Assembly (NCBI GenBank): GCA_963798075.1 | Contig: CAWCRU010000015.1 | Span: forward strand, 24,796-88,795 | Reading direction: 5' to 3' | DNA from: DATAOG01 sp963798075 | Lineage (GTDB): Bacteria; Pseudomonadota; Alphaproteobacteria; Geminicoccales; Geminicoccaceae | DNA: 64,000 nucleotides | Shown: positions 52,001 through 60,896 of the stretch, one piece after another | Position numbering within the stretch: position 1 is the first letter of the stretch | Layout of the letters: each line of letters starts with the position of its first letter | Notes under the pieces: model-generated | Database searches by the model: none | Told to the model about the DNA's origin: nothing | What the model saw: the letters and a program-made list of their open reading frames with translations, nothing else | Made by a program: the position numbers and the translations under genes

Positions 52001-52459
52001 CTGCAGACCGGACCTGGACCGCCTGGAGCGCGACCGGTGCGGCGCTTGCTGATACCTAGTGGCTGGCTTTCTCGCCGAAGCCTGTCTTCGGGCGGGCCAG
52101 TTCGACGACGCGCTTGCCGCGCTCGATCGGCGGCCGAAGCCGCTGCGGCAGCACCGGCGAGCGCCTGCTATCAAGCGGAACTCTGCCGGCTGCGGGGCGC
52201 AGTGCCTGCTGCAGAGATCGAGCGAGCTGCCGAGGGAGCCGAGCATGGCTCCAGCGGCGCTGATCGAGACGCGCGCCGGCAATCAGGCAGGCGAAATGTT
52301 CGAGCTGCGCGCCGCCGCCACCCTCGCGCGGCTCTGGGCCGAGCAGGGCAGGCGCACCGAGGCCCTCGACCTGCTGGCGCCGGTCTATGGCTGGTTCACC
52401 GAGGGCTTCGACACCGCCGACCTAAGGATGCCAAGGCGCTGCTCGACGAGCTCGGCTGA
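49051..52459 (+). pseudogene. Decayed SAM-domain / class III cyclase / AAA-ATPase / TPR gene
   Basis: Pieces of one protein of about 1,100 residues can be read across all three frames. They are: a SAM domain (MDLSAWLRDLGLERYAAAF, then VLPKLTAEDLIALGI), a class III cyclase (LTVLFCDLVGSTALS; VAKFMGDGVLAYFGWP; VVGETPNLAARLQ), an STAND-type ATPase (LIAGEAGIGKSRLL; ELYEDLHWVDPSTLELLDLL), and helical repeats to AKALLDELG. Indels occur near 49132, 49275, 49540, 49855, 50155, 50270, 50451 and many later points, at least a dozen in all, most of them +1. In-frame stops follow each. Such proteins usually sense a signal through the C-terminal repeats. The density of lesions is far above that of any neighbour, so I call it a true pseudogene. 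Confidence 0.85.
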
Positions 52460-52460
52460 C

Positions 52461-53025
52461 CTACCGGTTGGCGCCGGGGACCCAGAGGACGTCGGCGGCG
52501 CCCTTGTCGTTGAGGTAGCGGGCGAGCACGAACAGGTGGTCCGAGAGGCGGTTCAGATAGTGGATCGCGATCGGGTTCACGGGCTCCTGCGCCGCGAGCT
52601 CGGTCGTCAGGCGCTCGGCGCGGCGGGTCACGGTGCGCGCCAGGTGGAGAAAGGCCGCGGCCGGCTTGCCGCCCGGCAGGACGAAGGAGTTGAGCGGCTT
52701 CAGCGCGACGTTGAGGCCGTCGATCTCGTCCTCGAGGCGCTGCACCTGGCTGCGGCTGGATGCGCAGCACGCCCGCCTCGTCCGGGTCGGCGCCCGGGCG
52801 GCAGAGATCGGCGCCGAGATCGAACAGATCGTTCTGGATCCGCGCCAGCATCGCGTCCGCGACCCCTTCGGTGTGCAGGCGGGCAAGACCGATCGCAGCG
52901 TTGGCCTCGTCGACCGTGCCGTAGGCCGCGACCCGCAGATCGTGCTTGGCGACCCTTTTGCCGTCGCCGAGCGAGGTCTGGCCGCGATCGCCGCCCTTGG
53001 TGTAGATCCGGGTGAGCGTCACCAT
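52461..53025 (-). CDS. Cob(I)alamin adenosyltransferase, PduO type, one frameshift
   Basis: Makes adenosylcobalamin from cob(I)alamin and ATP. The N-terminal ATP motif TRIYTKGGDRGQTSLGDGKR, the AAYGTVDEANAAIGLAR segment, and the conserved C-terminal NRLSDHLFVLARYLN are all present. One extra base within 52750-52757 (between LRIQ and SQVQRLEDEIDGLN) breaks the frame; the repaired length is about 187 residues. It sits 31 bases after the HIG1 gene on the minus strand, the usual arrangement, and would normally lead into etfB. Confidence 0.87.
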
Positions 53026-53056
53026 GGCGCCGGCACCTCGGGGTCGCCCCGCCCGC

Positions 53057-53248
53057 TCAATGGGCGCTGACGAGCACGAGCAGCAGCAGCAGCAGGGCTA
53101 CCGCCTGCAGGGCGACGCGCGCCTGCATGAGCTTGTTGCCGTACTTGCGATTGAACTCGCCGCCCTGGAGGAAGCCCGCGAGCCCGACGATCAGCACCCC
53201 GAGCGTCGCCGCCATGGCGATCACCAGCAGCGTCGTGAGAATGGTCAT
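53057..53248 (-). CDS. HIG1-domain twin transmembrane helix small protein
   Basis: A 63-residue inner-membrane protein: helix LLVIAMAATLGVLIVGLAGFLQG, then the conserved loop GEFNRKYGNKLMQARVALQ and a second helix VALLLLLLVLVSAH. The R-x-NKLM-x-ARV-type loop is the HIG1 signature. Relatives are linked to respiratory chain assembly. First gene of the adenosyltransferase-etf group. Confidence 0.85.
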   Translation of the reverse strand: MTILTTLLVIAMAATLGVLIVGLAGFLQGGEFNRKYGNKLMQARVALQAVALLLLLLVLVSAH

Positions 53249-53406
53249 CGGCGTTCAGCCTCTTTGCTGCGTCCGCTACGAGCCCGCCGCAACCGGAGCG
53301 CCCGCGAAACCCTCAGGGATGCCAATTGTAGCGCGGCGCGCAAGGTCTGCCCAGCCGCAGGCTCGCACCCTCGACGGCGGCCGGCCCCTCCGGCGAGCCT
53401 GCCGGC

Positions 53407-54225
53407 TCAGGACGCGGCCCGTTCCTCGCTCGCGCCGGGGTTCAGGATCACGATCTCGACCCGGCGGTTCTGCTGGCGGCCCGCGGCGGTCGCGTTGGTC
53501 GCAACCGGATAGCTCTCGCCATAGCCGCGCGCCACGATCCGGGTCGGGTCGACGCCCTGGGTGATCAGGAAGCCCTCGACCGCATCGGCCCGGCGCTGGG
53601 ACAGATCGTTGTTGTAGGCCTGCGAGCCGGTGTTGTCGGTGTGGCCCTCGACCACGACCCTGCGGTCCGGCATCTGGCGCAGCGCCTCGGCGAGGTGCGC
53701 GACCTGCAGCTCGCCGCCCGGCGTCAGCTGGGCGCGGTCGGTGTCGAACAAAACGTCGTCCAGGGTCACGACCAGGCCGCGCTCGGTCGTCTGCGCCCGA
53801 AGGTCCGCAAGCTCCGATTGCAGCGACTGGATCTGGCGGTCGCGGCTGGTCACCGCGAGCCGGTCGCGCTCGGCGCCGAGCTGATTGAACTCCGCGAGCG
53901 CCGCCCGCTCGTCCGCCGTCGCCCGAGCGATCGCCGCGCGTTGCTCCGTGACGTAGGCCAGATGATCGACTTCGACCTGGGTGCCGCCCGCATTGAACGC
54001 CGCCTCGGTGCGCCCGAGATCGGCCTTCGCCTCGTCGAGCTTGCCCGGCGCCTGCGCCACGACGGTCGGATCGGAGCTCGCGGCGCCGACCGCGTCCCGC
54101 GCCTCCTGCAGCGACTGGGTCGAGCGGCCGGCGCAGGCGCAAAGCGTACCGCCGACAGCCGCGATCATCAGGCCCACGCCGGCAGCGCGGAGCCAGCGGC
54201 GCGAGCCAGGCTCGGTTGTGCGCAT
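53407..54225 (-). CDS. OmpA-family peptidoglycan-binding lipoprotein with DUF4398-like N-terminus
   Basis: A 272-residue envelope protein. Signal and likely lipobox (GGTLCACAG), an N-terminal Ala-rich coiled coil (EARDAVGAASSDPTVVAQAPGKLDEAK and on to about residue 165), then an OmpA C-terminal domain: VLFDTDRAQLTPGG, VEGHTDNTGSQAYNNDLSQRRADAV, GYGESYPVATNATAAGRQQNRRVEI. The Asp and Arg for diaminopimelate binding are present. It links the outer membrane to the cell wall. Upstream, 14 bases apart, is a second DUF4398-like lipoprotein. Confidence 0.87.
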   Translation of the reverse strand: MRTTEPGSRRWLRAAGVGLMIAAVGGTLCACAGRSTQSLQEARDAVGAASSDPTVVAQAPGKLDEAKADLGRTEAAFNAGGTQVEVDHLAYVTEQRAAIARATADERAALAEFNQLGAERDRLAVTSRDRQIQSLQSELADLRAQTTERGLVVTLDDVLFDTDRAQLTPGGELQVAHLAEALRQMPDRRVVVEGHTDNTGSQAYNNDLSQRRADAVEGFLITQGVDPTRIVARGYGESYPVATNATAAGRQQNRRVEIVILNPGASEERAAS

Positions 54226-54239
54226 CGTGACCTTTCCCC

Positions 54240-54635
54240 TCAGGAGCTGGCGGGCGGGCTCTTCGCGACCTCGTCGCGCAGGCTCTGGACGGTCGCCCGC
54301 AGCTCCGCCGCATTCGCCCGCGCGACCTCCGAGCGCGCCTGCGCCTCGGCCAGCTGGGCATCGACCAGGGCCTCCTCGGCGAGCCGGCGAGCCTCGACGT
54401 TCTCCCCTTGCGCGGCCGCCTTGCGGGCCCGCTCGAGCTTGTCGCTGGCGAGCGCGTAGGGGGCCGGCGCCTGCGCCGGCGCGTTGGCGTCCCTCGCCTC
54501 GTTGACCGCGACGTCGGCCGCCGCGAGCTGCGCATCCGCAGGCGGACCATCGGCGCAGCCAGCGAGCCCGAGCAGACAGCAGGCGGTCGCCAGGACCGGA
54601 GCAGCGATCGCCCGGTAGCGCTGCGCTCTTGCCAT
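54240..54635 (-). CDS. DUF4398-like lipoprotein
   Basis: A 131-residue lipoprotein: signal with lipobox LAGC (CCLLGLAGCADGP), then a long Ala/Glu-rich helix expected to form a coiled coil (LASDKLERARKAAAQGENVEARRLAEEALVDAQLAEAQARSEVARANA). It resembles the N-terminal half of the OmpA-family protein encoded next to it; the two helices may pair. A longer in-frame start exists but would bury the signal peptide. Confidence 0.75.
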   Translation of the reverse strand: MARAQRYRAIAAPVLATACCLLGLAGCADGPPADAQLAAADVAVNEARDANAPAQAPAPYALASDKLERARKAAAQGENVEARRLAEEALVDAQLAEAQARSEVARANAAELRATVQSLRDEVAKSPPASS

Positions 54636-54835
54636 CCCACATCCCCCACGGGTTCGGGTCATGACCCGTCCGAATGCCTGGCCTTTCAACGCCTGCCCAA
54701 GGGAGAAAGTTCCGCGGCGGCTGGCCGACGCCACGCATCGACGAGCGGCCATCGCGCGCGCGGTGGTCGCTTTGTCGCCAGAGCCCGCTATGATGCGCGC
54801 TCGGGTTGGCGGCACGGCAAGCAAAGGGTGAGGCA

Positions 54836-55588
54836 GTGAACCGAATCGATCTCGAGGGCCGGCGGGCGGTGGTCACCGGCGGCGCCCAGGGCATCGGCCG
54901 CGCGATCGCGCTCCGCCTGCTGGCGTCCGGAGCGGCGGTGGCGCTCTGGGACCGCGATCAGACCCTGGTCGAGGCGACGGGAGCCCAGCTCGCGACCGAA
55001 GGGCGCGTGCAGGCGGTCGCGGTCGACGTGACCGACCTGGTCGCGGTCGAGGCCGCCACCGCGAGAACCGTGGCGGCCCTCGGCGGCATCGACATCCTGG
55101 TCAACAATGCCGGGATCGCCGGGCCCAACCATCCGCTCTGGGAATATCCGCCGGATGCCTGGCGCCAGGTGATCGAGATCGACCTCGACGCCGTCTTCTA
55201 CTGCTGCCGCGCGGTGGTGCCGGGGATGATCGCGCAGGGCTACGGCCGGATCGTCAACGTCGCCTCGATCGCCGGCAAGGAAGGCAATCCCAGCGCCAGC
55301 GCCTATGCCGCCGCCAAGGCCGGCGTGATCGCGCTGACCAAGGCGCTGGGCAAAGAGCTCGCGACCCAGGACATCGCGGTCAACTGCATCACGCCGGCGG
55401 CCGCCAAGACCCGCATCTTCGACCAGATCACCCAGGAGTTCGTCGACTACATGCTGGCCAAGATCCCGCGCGGCCGCTTCGTCGCGGTCGAGGAGATCGC
55501 GGCCATGGTCGCCTGGCTGGTGTCGGCCGAGAACTCGTTCACCACGGGCGCGGTCTTCGATCTGTCGGGCGGCCGCGCGACCTACTGA
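54836..55588 (+). CDS. Short-chain dehydrogenase/reductase
   Basis: A 250-residue classical SDR. It has TGGAQGIGRAIALRLLASG (NAD(P) loop), the acidic residue in ALWDRDQ, which favours NAD(H), NNAGIAG, catalytic Ser in VASIAG, SAYAAAKAG (Tyr-x3-Lys), and the C-terminal FTTGAVFDLSGGRATY. GTG start. Relatives oxidise sugars or 3-oxoacyl compounds. It is divergent from the lipoprotein gene; GT39 follows 26 bases after the stop. Confidence 0.87.
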   Translation: MNRIDLEGRRAVVTGGAQGIGRAIALRLLASGAAVALWDRDQTLVEATGAQLATEGRVQAVAVDVTDLVAVEAATARTVAALGGIDILVNNAGIAGPNHPLWEYPPDAWRQVIEIDLDAVFYCCRAVVPGMIAQGYGRIVNVASIAGKEGNPSASAYAAAKAGVIALTKALGKELATQDIAVNCITPAAAKTRIFDQITQEFVDYMLAKIPRGRFVAVEEIAAMVAWLVSAENSFTTGAVFDLSGGRATY

Positions 55589-55614
55589 TCCGGCCGCGCC
55601 CCACGCCCGCTTCG

Positions 55615-57162
55615 ATGCCAAGGCCGGCGCTCGCGTGGCTCGCGCCCCGCACCACCGTCGCCCTGCTGGTTGCCGGCTATCTGGCTGCCCACCTCGCGGT
55701 CCGGCTGCTGACGAGCGGGACGCTCGGCCTCGACGATGCCGAGCAGGCGCTGCTCGCCCAGCGCTTCGCCTGGGGCTACCAGGTCCGCCAGCCGCCGCTC
55801 TACACTTGGCTGCTGCTGCCCATGATGCAGGCGGTCGGCGCCAATCTTTTGGCGCTGAGCCTGGTCCGCTATCTCCTGATGGGGCTCACCTACGCTCTGA
55901 TCTACGGGGTCGCGCGGCGCTGGATCGGCGACCCGCGCCTGGCTGCGCTCGCCGTCCTGAGCTACGCCCTGATCTACATGTTCGGCTACTACGCCCACCA
56001 CGACCTGACCCACACCACAGCACTCGCGGCCGCCGTCGCGGCGAGCTTCTACGCCTTCGCCCGCCTGGTCGAGCGCCCGAGCGCGGAGCGCTACCTGTTG
56101 CTCGGCGCCTGCTTCGGCCTCGGCCTGCTGGCCAAATGGAACTTCGTCATGCTGGCGGCGGGCCTGCCGCTCACCTGCCTGCTGCACCGGCAGTTCCGGG
56201 GGCTGGTGCTCGACCGCAAGCTGCTGCTCGCGATCGCGGCCATGGCGCTGATCGCAGCGCCGGCCGTGCTCTGGGCGCTCCGCCAGGAGCAGAGCGCGCT
56301 GGCGACCGCCAACGCGGTGCTGGTCGACCGGCCGGGGCTCGGCCTCCCCGGCACGCTCGCCGCCGGCACGGCCACCCTCGTCAGGGCGACCCTCGTCTAT
56401 CCGATGCCGTTCCTGGCGCTGTTCCTCGCGGCCTTCGGCGGCGCGCTCTGGCGGGCCCGCAGAGCGCCCGCTGCGGAGCCCGACGCGGCCGCCCCGCCAC
56501 GCGTGACGCCGGGCTTTCTCGGCACCCTGATCGCCGTCGTTCTCGCTCTGCACTGGTTGCTGATCCCGACCGCCGGTGCCGTCGCCTTCACCGAGCACTG
56601 GCTGCACCCGGCGCTGATGATCCTGCCGGTCTTGCTGTTCGCGCTGATCGAGCGCGGGCGACCGACAGCGCGGGCGCTGCACGCCTATCTGGCTCTGGTC
56701 TGCCTGGTGGTGGCGATCGCGCTCGGGGTCCGCATCGGGCACTATGTCCGGGGCGCCGACCACTGCGGGCGCTGCCGCGACCTGGTGCCGTTCGCAGCGC
56801 TCGCGGACCAGCTGCGCGCGGCCGGCTTCGCGCGCGGCACGATCGTCACCGACGACCTCCACATCGGCGGCAACCTGCGGGTCGCGCTGCCCGCGAGCCG
56901 GGTGCTCGATCCCGACTATCTGGCCGCGATCTGGCCGCCGCCGGGCGGCCGCGGCCAGTGCGTCGCGGTCTGGCAGGCCGATGGGGAGGCCGCCCGGACC
57001 CATCAGCGCCGGCTCCGGGCCTGGCTCGCGCGCGAGCTCGAGGTCACGCCGGAGGCGATCCCGCTCGCCGGGCGGGTCGCAGCGCCGATGATGGGATCGC
57101 AGACGAAGATCTACGCCTTGGGCTATGAGTTGTGGCCGAAAGGCCCCGGCGCCTGCAACTGA
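55615..57162 (+). CDS. GT39-family (PMT_2/ArnT-like) membrane glycosyltransferase
   Basis: A 515-residue protein with about ten to twelve membrane segments. The first periplasmic loop holds the acidic catalytic motif (LGLDDAEQALLAQRFAWGYQVRQPPLYTWLL). It belongs to the dolichyl/undecaprenyl-phosphate sugar transferase fold that glycosylates lipid A, proteins or polysaccharide in the periplasm. A C-terminal soluble part follows (HCGRCRDLVPF; WQADGEAARTHQRRLRAWL). It may use the undecaprenyl-phosphate sugar made by the GT2 gene at 44037, but the two are not adjacent. Confidence 0.82.
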   Translation: MPRPALAWLAPRTTVALLVAGYLAAHLAVRLLTSGTLGLDDAEQALLAQRFAWGYQVRQPPLYTWLLLPMMQAVGANLLALSLVRYLLMGLTYALIYGVARRWIGDPRLAALAVLSYALIYMFGYYAHHDLTHTTALAAAVAASFYAFARLVERPSAERYLLLGACFGLGLLAKWNFVMLAAGLPLTCLLHRQFRGLVLDRKLLLAIAAMALIAAPAVLWALRQEQSALATANAVLVDRPGLGLPGTLAAGTATLVRATLVYPMPFLALFLAAFGGALWRARRAPAAEPDAAAPPRVTPGFLGTLIAVVLALHWLLIPTAGAVAFTEHWLHPALMILPVLLFALIERGRPTARALHAYLALVCLVVAIALGVRIGHYVRGADHCGRCRDLVPFAALADQLRAAGFARGTIVTDDLHIGGNLRVALPASRVLDPDYLAAIWPPPGGRGQCVAVWQADGEAARTHQRRLRAWLARELEVTPEAIPLAGRVAAPMMGSQTKIYALGYELWPKGPGACN

Positions 57163-57233
57163 GATCGGCGGGCGGCCGCGACCGGGCAACCGACCGCCCC
57201 AGGCACGCGGGCGGCGACTGGCGAGGGGGACCC

Positions 57234-58193
57234 GTGCGCCGGGCTGTGCTGTCGACGCTCGCAGCGCTGATCGTCAGCGCCCTCGTCCTTTGGTGGCTGC
57301 TCTCGGCGCCGGTGCTCGCCGCCTTCGCCGAGGCGCTGCGGCGGGCGCACCTTTGGCAGCTGGCGGCCGCCTGGCTCCTCGTGCCGGTGATCCAGGGCCT
57401 GCGCGCGGGCCGCTTCTCGCTGCTCGCGAGCGGCCGGCTCACCTGGGCGTTCTGGACCATGTATGCGATTACGGCGCGGCTTTTGCTGTTCAACTATCTG
57501 CTGCCGTTCAAGCTCGGCGAGCTCAGCTTCCCCGTCATGATGAAGCGCGCCTTGGGCACCGACTACCTGCGCTCGGCCGGGGTCCTGATCCTCGCCCGGC
57601 TCATGGATCTGTGCGTCGTCTGCGCGATCTTCGCGCTCGGCGCCGCCTTCCTGCTCGACCCCGGCACGCGTCCCTGGAACCTGCCGGCGCTGCTGCTGGC
57701 GCTCGTTGGAGCCCTGGCCCTGCCCGTGTTCGGCATCGAGCTGCTCGCCCCGCTGGCCCGTCTCAGCGCCCGCCTGCTGCGTCTTACCCCCTGGTTCGAC
57801 CGCGTGCTCTGGCACGAGGTCCTCGTGCAACCGCGGCCCCGGCGCGCTCGGGCGCTGGCGCTCACGCTCGCGATCTGGCTGACCCATGCGACGCTTGCCT
57901 ACACCGCCGCGACCGCGGTCGCCGACGATCTCGGCTTCTTCCAGGTCATGCTGGCCAATGCCGCCGCCAACCTCGCCTTCGCGATCCCGGTCAGCGGCCT
58001 TGCCGGCATCGGGCCGCCGCAGGCCGCCTGGGGCACGGTGCTGCATCTCGCCGGCGTCGCCTGGGAACCCGCGATCGTCACCGCCCTGATCTGCCAGGGC
58101 GTCCTTTTGAGCGGCGCGCTGGTGGTCGGCATGGCGACCTTCGTGCTGCCGAGCTGGCGGCCGTTGCGCGAGCGTTCGCTCAAAAGCCATTGA
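57234..58193 (+). CDS. UPF0104/LPG-synthase-like membrane protein (flippase-like)
   Basis: A 319-residue protein with about eight membrane segments. GTG start with GAGGGGGA just upstream, 71 bases after the GT39 stop. Motifs of the AglD/MprF-N group are seen: RLLLFNYLLPFKLGELSFPVMMKR and ANAAANLAFAIPVSGLAGIGPPQAAWG. The soluble MprF transferase domain is absent, so it is probably a lipid or glycolipid flippase, or an accessory to the GT39 enzyme. Confidence 0.82.
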   Translation: MRRAVLSTLAALIVSALVLWWLLSAPVLAAFAEALRRAHLWQLAAAWLLVPVIQGLRAGRFSLLASGRLTWAFWTMYAITARLLLFNYLLPFKLGELSFPVMMKRALGTDYLRSAGVLILARLMDLCVVCAIFALGAAFLLDPGTRPWNLPALLLALVGALALPVFGIELLAPLARLSARLLRLTPWFDRVLWHEVLVQPRPRRARALALTLAIWLTHATLAYTAATAVADDLGFFQVMLANAAANLAFAIPVSGLAGIGPPQAAWGTVLHLAGVAWEPAIVTALICQGVLLSGALVVGMATFVLPSWRPLRERSLKSH

Positions 58194-58285
58194 GGCCAGG
58201 GACAGGATCATCCGCCCGCCGCCAGCTTCGTGCTATGCTATCCGCACCGTCTGGATCTGACCCCTCGCATGCCAACATAAAGACC

Positions 58286-58990
58286 ATGACCAAGAAGGAT
58301 CTGCCGACACCGCGGGCCAGCGCCGATCCGGTGGACGCGTTCCTCAAGGAGGTCGCGAGCACGCCGCCGCCGCAGCCGGGCCAGGGGCGGGGGCGTCTGA
58401 TCTTCGCGATGGACGCGACCGCCTCGCGCGAGCCGACCTGGGATCGCGCCTGCCAGGTCCAGGGCCAGATGTTCCTCGAGACCGCAGCCCTCGGCGGCCT
58501 CGACGTCCAGCTCGTCTACTATCGCGGCTTCGACGAGTGCCGGGCGAGCCGCTGGGTCGACAATCCGCGCGATCTGGTGCGGCTGATGACCGGCGTCTCC
58601 TGCCTCGCCGGCAATACCAAGCTCGGCCGGGTGCTGCGCCACGCCGTCCGCGAGACCGAGAGGAAGCGCGTCGCCGCCCTGGTGTTCGTCGGCGACTGCT
58701 TCGAGGAGAACCTCGACGAGGTCGGCCAGATCGCCGGCAAGCTCGGCCTGCAGGGCGTGCGCGCCTTCCTCTTCCAGGAGGGCCGCAATCCGGACGCCGA
58801 GCGGGCTTTCCGGCAGATCGCGCAGCTCACCAACGGGGCGCACTGCCGGTTCGACAGCGGCAGCCCGCAGCAGCTTCGCGCCCTGCTCGGCGCGGTCGCC
58901 GCCTACGCGGCCGGCGGCCAGCGGGCGCTCGCCGATCTGTCCAGGCATTCCACCCCCGAGGTTCGATTGCTGGCCAGCCAGGTCCGCTAG
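58286..58990 (+). CDS. VWA-like protein paired with a membrane DnaJ protein
   Basis: A 234-residue cytoplasmic protein with a von Willebrand A-type fold. The MIDAS-like motif is FAMDATASREPTW (D-x-T-x-S), followed by VQLVYYRGFDECRASRW, MTGVSCLAGNTKLGRVLRHAV (the Thr position) and ALVFVGDCFEENLDEVGQ (Asp). It ends RHSTPEVRLLASQVR. The gene for a membrane DnaJ protein begins nine bases later; I have seen this pairing in alphaproteobacteria but no function has been assigned that I know of. Confidence 0.78.
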   Translation: MTKKDLPTPRASADPVDAFLKEVASTPPPQPGQGRGRLIFAMDATASREPTWDRACQVQGQMFLETAALGGLDVQLVYYRGFDECRASRWVDNPRDLVRLMTGVSCLAGNTKLGRVLRHAVRETERKRVAALVFVGDCFEENLDEVGQIAGKLGLQGVRAFLFQEGRNPDAERAFRQIAQLTNGAHCRFDSGSPQQLRALLGAVAAYAAGGQRALADLSRHSTPEVRLLASQVR

Positions 58991-58998
58991 CGGCCGCC

Positions 58999-59728
58999 AT
59001 GGGCCTGTACCTCCTGTTCGGGGTGCTGCTGCTGTTCCTGGCCGTGCTGGCCGCCCGCAGCTACGTCCAGGCGAGCCCGGCCCACCTCGCCCAGGGCGTG
59101 CGCGCCTTCATCGCCGCCTTCAGCGCGCTCGCCAGCACCGGGCTCCTGTTCAGCGGCCGCCTGGGCCTCGCGGCGATCACGGTCGGCGCCACCTTCATGG
59201 CGCTGCGGGCCATGTCGCGGGCGCGCGGCACGGTCGGCGGCTTCGGCGGCCAGAGCGCCGGCCAGGCGACCTCGGAGGTCGAAACCGACACGCTGCGCAT
59301 GCGGCTCGACCATCGCACCGGCGAGCTCGAGGGCGAGGTACGGCGCGGCCAGCTCGCCGGTCGCTCGCTCGAACTCGCTGGGGCTGTCCGACCTGCTCGA
59401 CCTCTTGGCCGACTGTCGGCGCGAGGACCCGCGCTCGGTCGCGCTCCTCGAGACCTATCTGGATCGCCGCGCGCCGGACTGGCGCGGCGAGGGCGCGACC
59501 GGCGGCGGCGACGGCGGCGCGCAGAGTGGGCCAAGGAGGGCCCAGACGGCCATGGATGACGCCACCGCCTGGTCGATTCTCGGGCTCGCCCCGGGCGCCA
59601 GCGTCGCCGACATCAAAGCCGCGCATCGCCGGCTGATGACCAAGCTGCACCCCGACCACGGCGGCTCGAGCTATCTGGCGGCGCAGCTCAACCAGGCCAA
59701 GGACCATCTGCTGAGCCGGCAGCGTTGA
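58999..59728 (+). CDS. Membrane-anchored DnaJ-domain protein, one frameshift
   Basis: About 242 residues if repaired. The N-terminus holds two to three membrane segments (LYLLFGVLLLFLAVLAARSY; FIAAFSALASTGLLFSGRLGLAAITVGATF), then a charged middle with TDTLRMRLDHRTGELEGEV and the conserved DLLADCRREDPRSVALLETYLDR. A C-terminal J domain follows (AWSILGLAPGASVADIKAAHRRLMTKLHPDHGG) with the HPD motif. An extra G near 59371 breaks the frame before the GLSDLLDLL part. The membrane-to-J order is type III DjlA/TIM14-like. Confidence 0.78.
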
Positions 59729-59966
59729 GGGCGGCGCCGTCGGTTCCTGGCCGCGGCAGGCGCTGCGGCATGCCGGCACCTGCCACCTGCGTCCCGGGCG
59801 TGCTAATCTCGCGCAGCCGATGGCGCTGTTGAACTGTTAATCGTCGCGCCGTTATGACAGGGACGTGGCGCCGGCGGCTGGCCGGGCGAATTCCGCGCAG
59901 CGCGGAACGCCGGCGCGCGGTTCGGCGTTGGGCGGCCATCCACAGCCAGATCGGGGGGTTGAGTCT
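59729..59966. other. Intergenic stretch upstream of galU
   Basis: About 240 bases with one AT-richer patch (AACTGTTAATCG near 59834-59845) that probably holds the galU promoter. No gene or convincing dyad seen. Confidence 0.35.
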
Positions 59967-60827
59967 GTGATCCGCAAGGCCGTCTTTCCCGTCGCCGGGC
60001 TCGGCACGCGCATGCTGCCCGCCACCAAGGCGATCCCGAAGGAGATGCTGCCGGTGGTCGACAAGCCGATCATCCAATACGCCTTCGAGGAAGCGCGGGC
60101 CGCCGGCATCGAGCACTTCATCTTCGTGACCGGGCGCGGCAAGAGCGTGATCGAGGACCATTTCGATTGCGCCTACGAACTCGACGACGCCCTGGTCAGG
60201 AAGGGCAAGCGCGCGGAACTGGAATCGGTCTCCGCGTGGGTCCCGGCACCCGGCGAGCTCAGCTACACCCGCCAGCAGGAGCCGCTCGGCCTCGGCCACG
60301 CCGTCTGGTGCGCGCGCGATCTGGTCGGCAACGAGCCGTTCGCCGTGCTCCTGGTCGACGATCTGATGCTGGGCGACGTGCCTTGCCTGGCCCAGATGGT
60401 CGAGGCCCAGGCCGAGACCGGCGGCAGCATCATCGCGGTGGAGGAGGTCGCGGCCGAGCACACCAACCGCTACGGCGTGCTCGATCCAGGCGCCGACGAC
60501 GGCCGGCTGGTCGAGGTCCGGGGCCTGGTCGAGAAGCCCCACCCGGCCGAGGCACCCTCGCGGCTTGCGATCGTCGGCCGCTACATCCTGCTGCCCGAGG
60601 TGTTCGAGCACCTCGGCCTGCAGCACAAAGGCGCCGGCGGCGAGATCCAGCTCACCGACGCGATGGCCAGGATGATCGGCGGCGGCCCGTTCCACGGTTT
60701 GCGGTTCGCGGGCCGGCGCTTCGATTGCGGCGCCCGGCTCGGCTATCTCGAGGCGATCATTGCCTGCGCGCTCGAGCGCGAGGACCTTTGCGCCGACGTC
60801 CGCGCGATCCTCGAGCGCCACCGCTGA
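59967..60827 (+). CDS. galU: UTP-glucose-1-phosphate uridylyltransferase
   Basis: A 286-residue nucleotidyltransferase that makes UDP-glucose. The GLGTRMLPATKAIPKEMLPVVDKPIIQYAFEEA block (uridyl loop and substrate Lys), LLVDDLML (metal Asp) and VEKPHPAEAPSRLAIVGRYIL are all present. GTG start at 59967. It is the first gene of galU-ugd-phosphohexomutase, which together supply UDP-glucose, UDP-glucuronate and hexose-1-phosphates for the polysaccharide genes elsewhere in the window. Confidence 0.95.
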   Translation: MIRKAVFPVAGLGTRMLPATKAIPKEMLPVVDKPIIQYAFEEARAAGIEHFIFVTGRGKSVIEDHFDCAYELDDALVRKGKRAELESVSAWVPAPGELSYTRQQEPLGLGHAVWCARDLVGNEPFAVLLVDDLMLGDVPCLAQMVEAQAETGGSIIAVEEVAAEHTNRYGVLDPGADDGRLVEVRGLVEKPHPAEAPSRLAIVGRYILLPEVFEHLGLQHKGAGGEIQLTDAMARMIGGGPFHGLRFAGRRFDCGARLGYLEAIIACALEREDLCADVRAILERHR

Positions 60828-60896
60828 CCGGGCGGCGGTTCCTCTGCCCCGACGGCCGGCCGGATCCATGAACGCCGGTGGACCTGTGGAGGTTGC

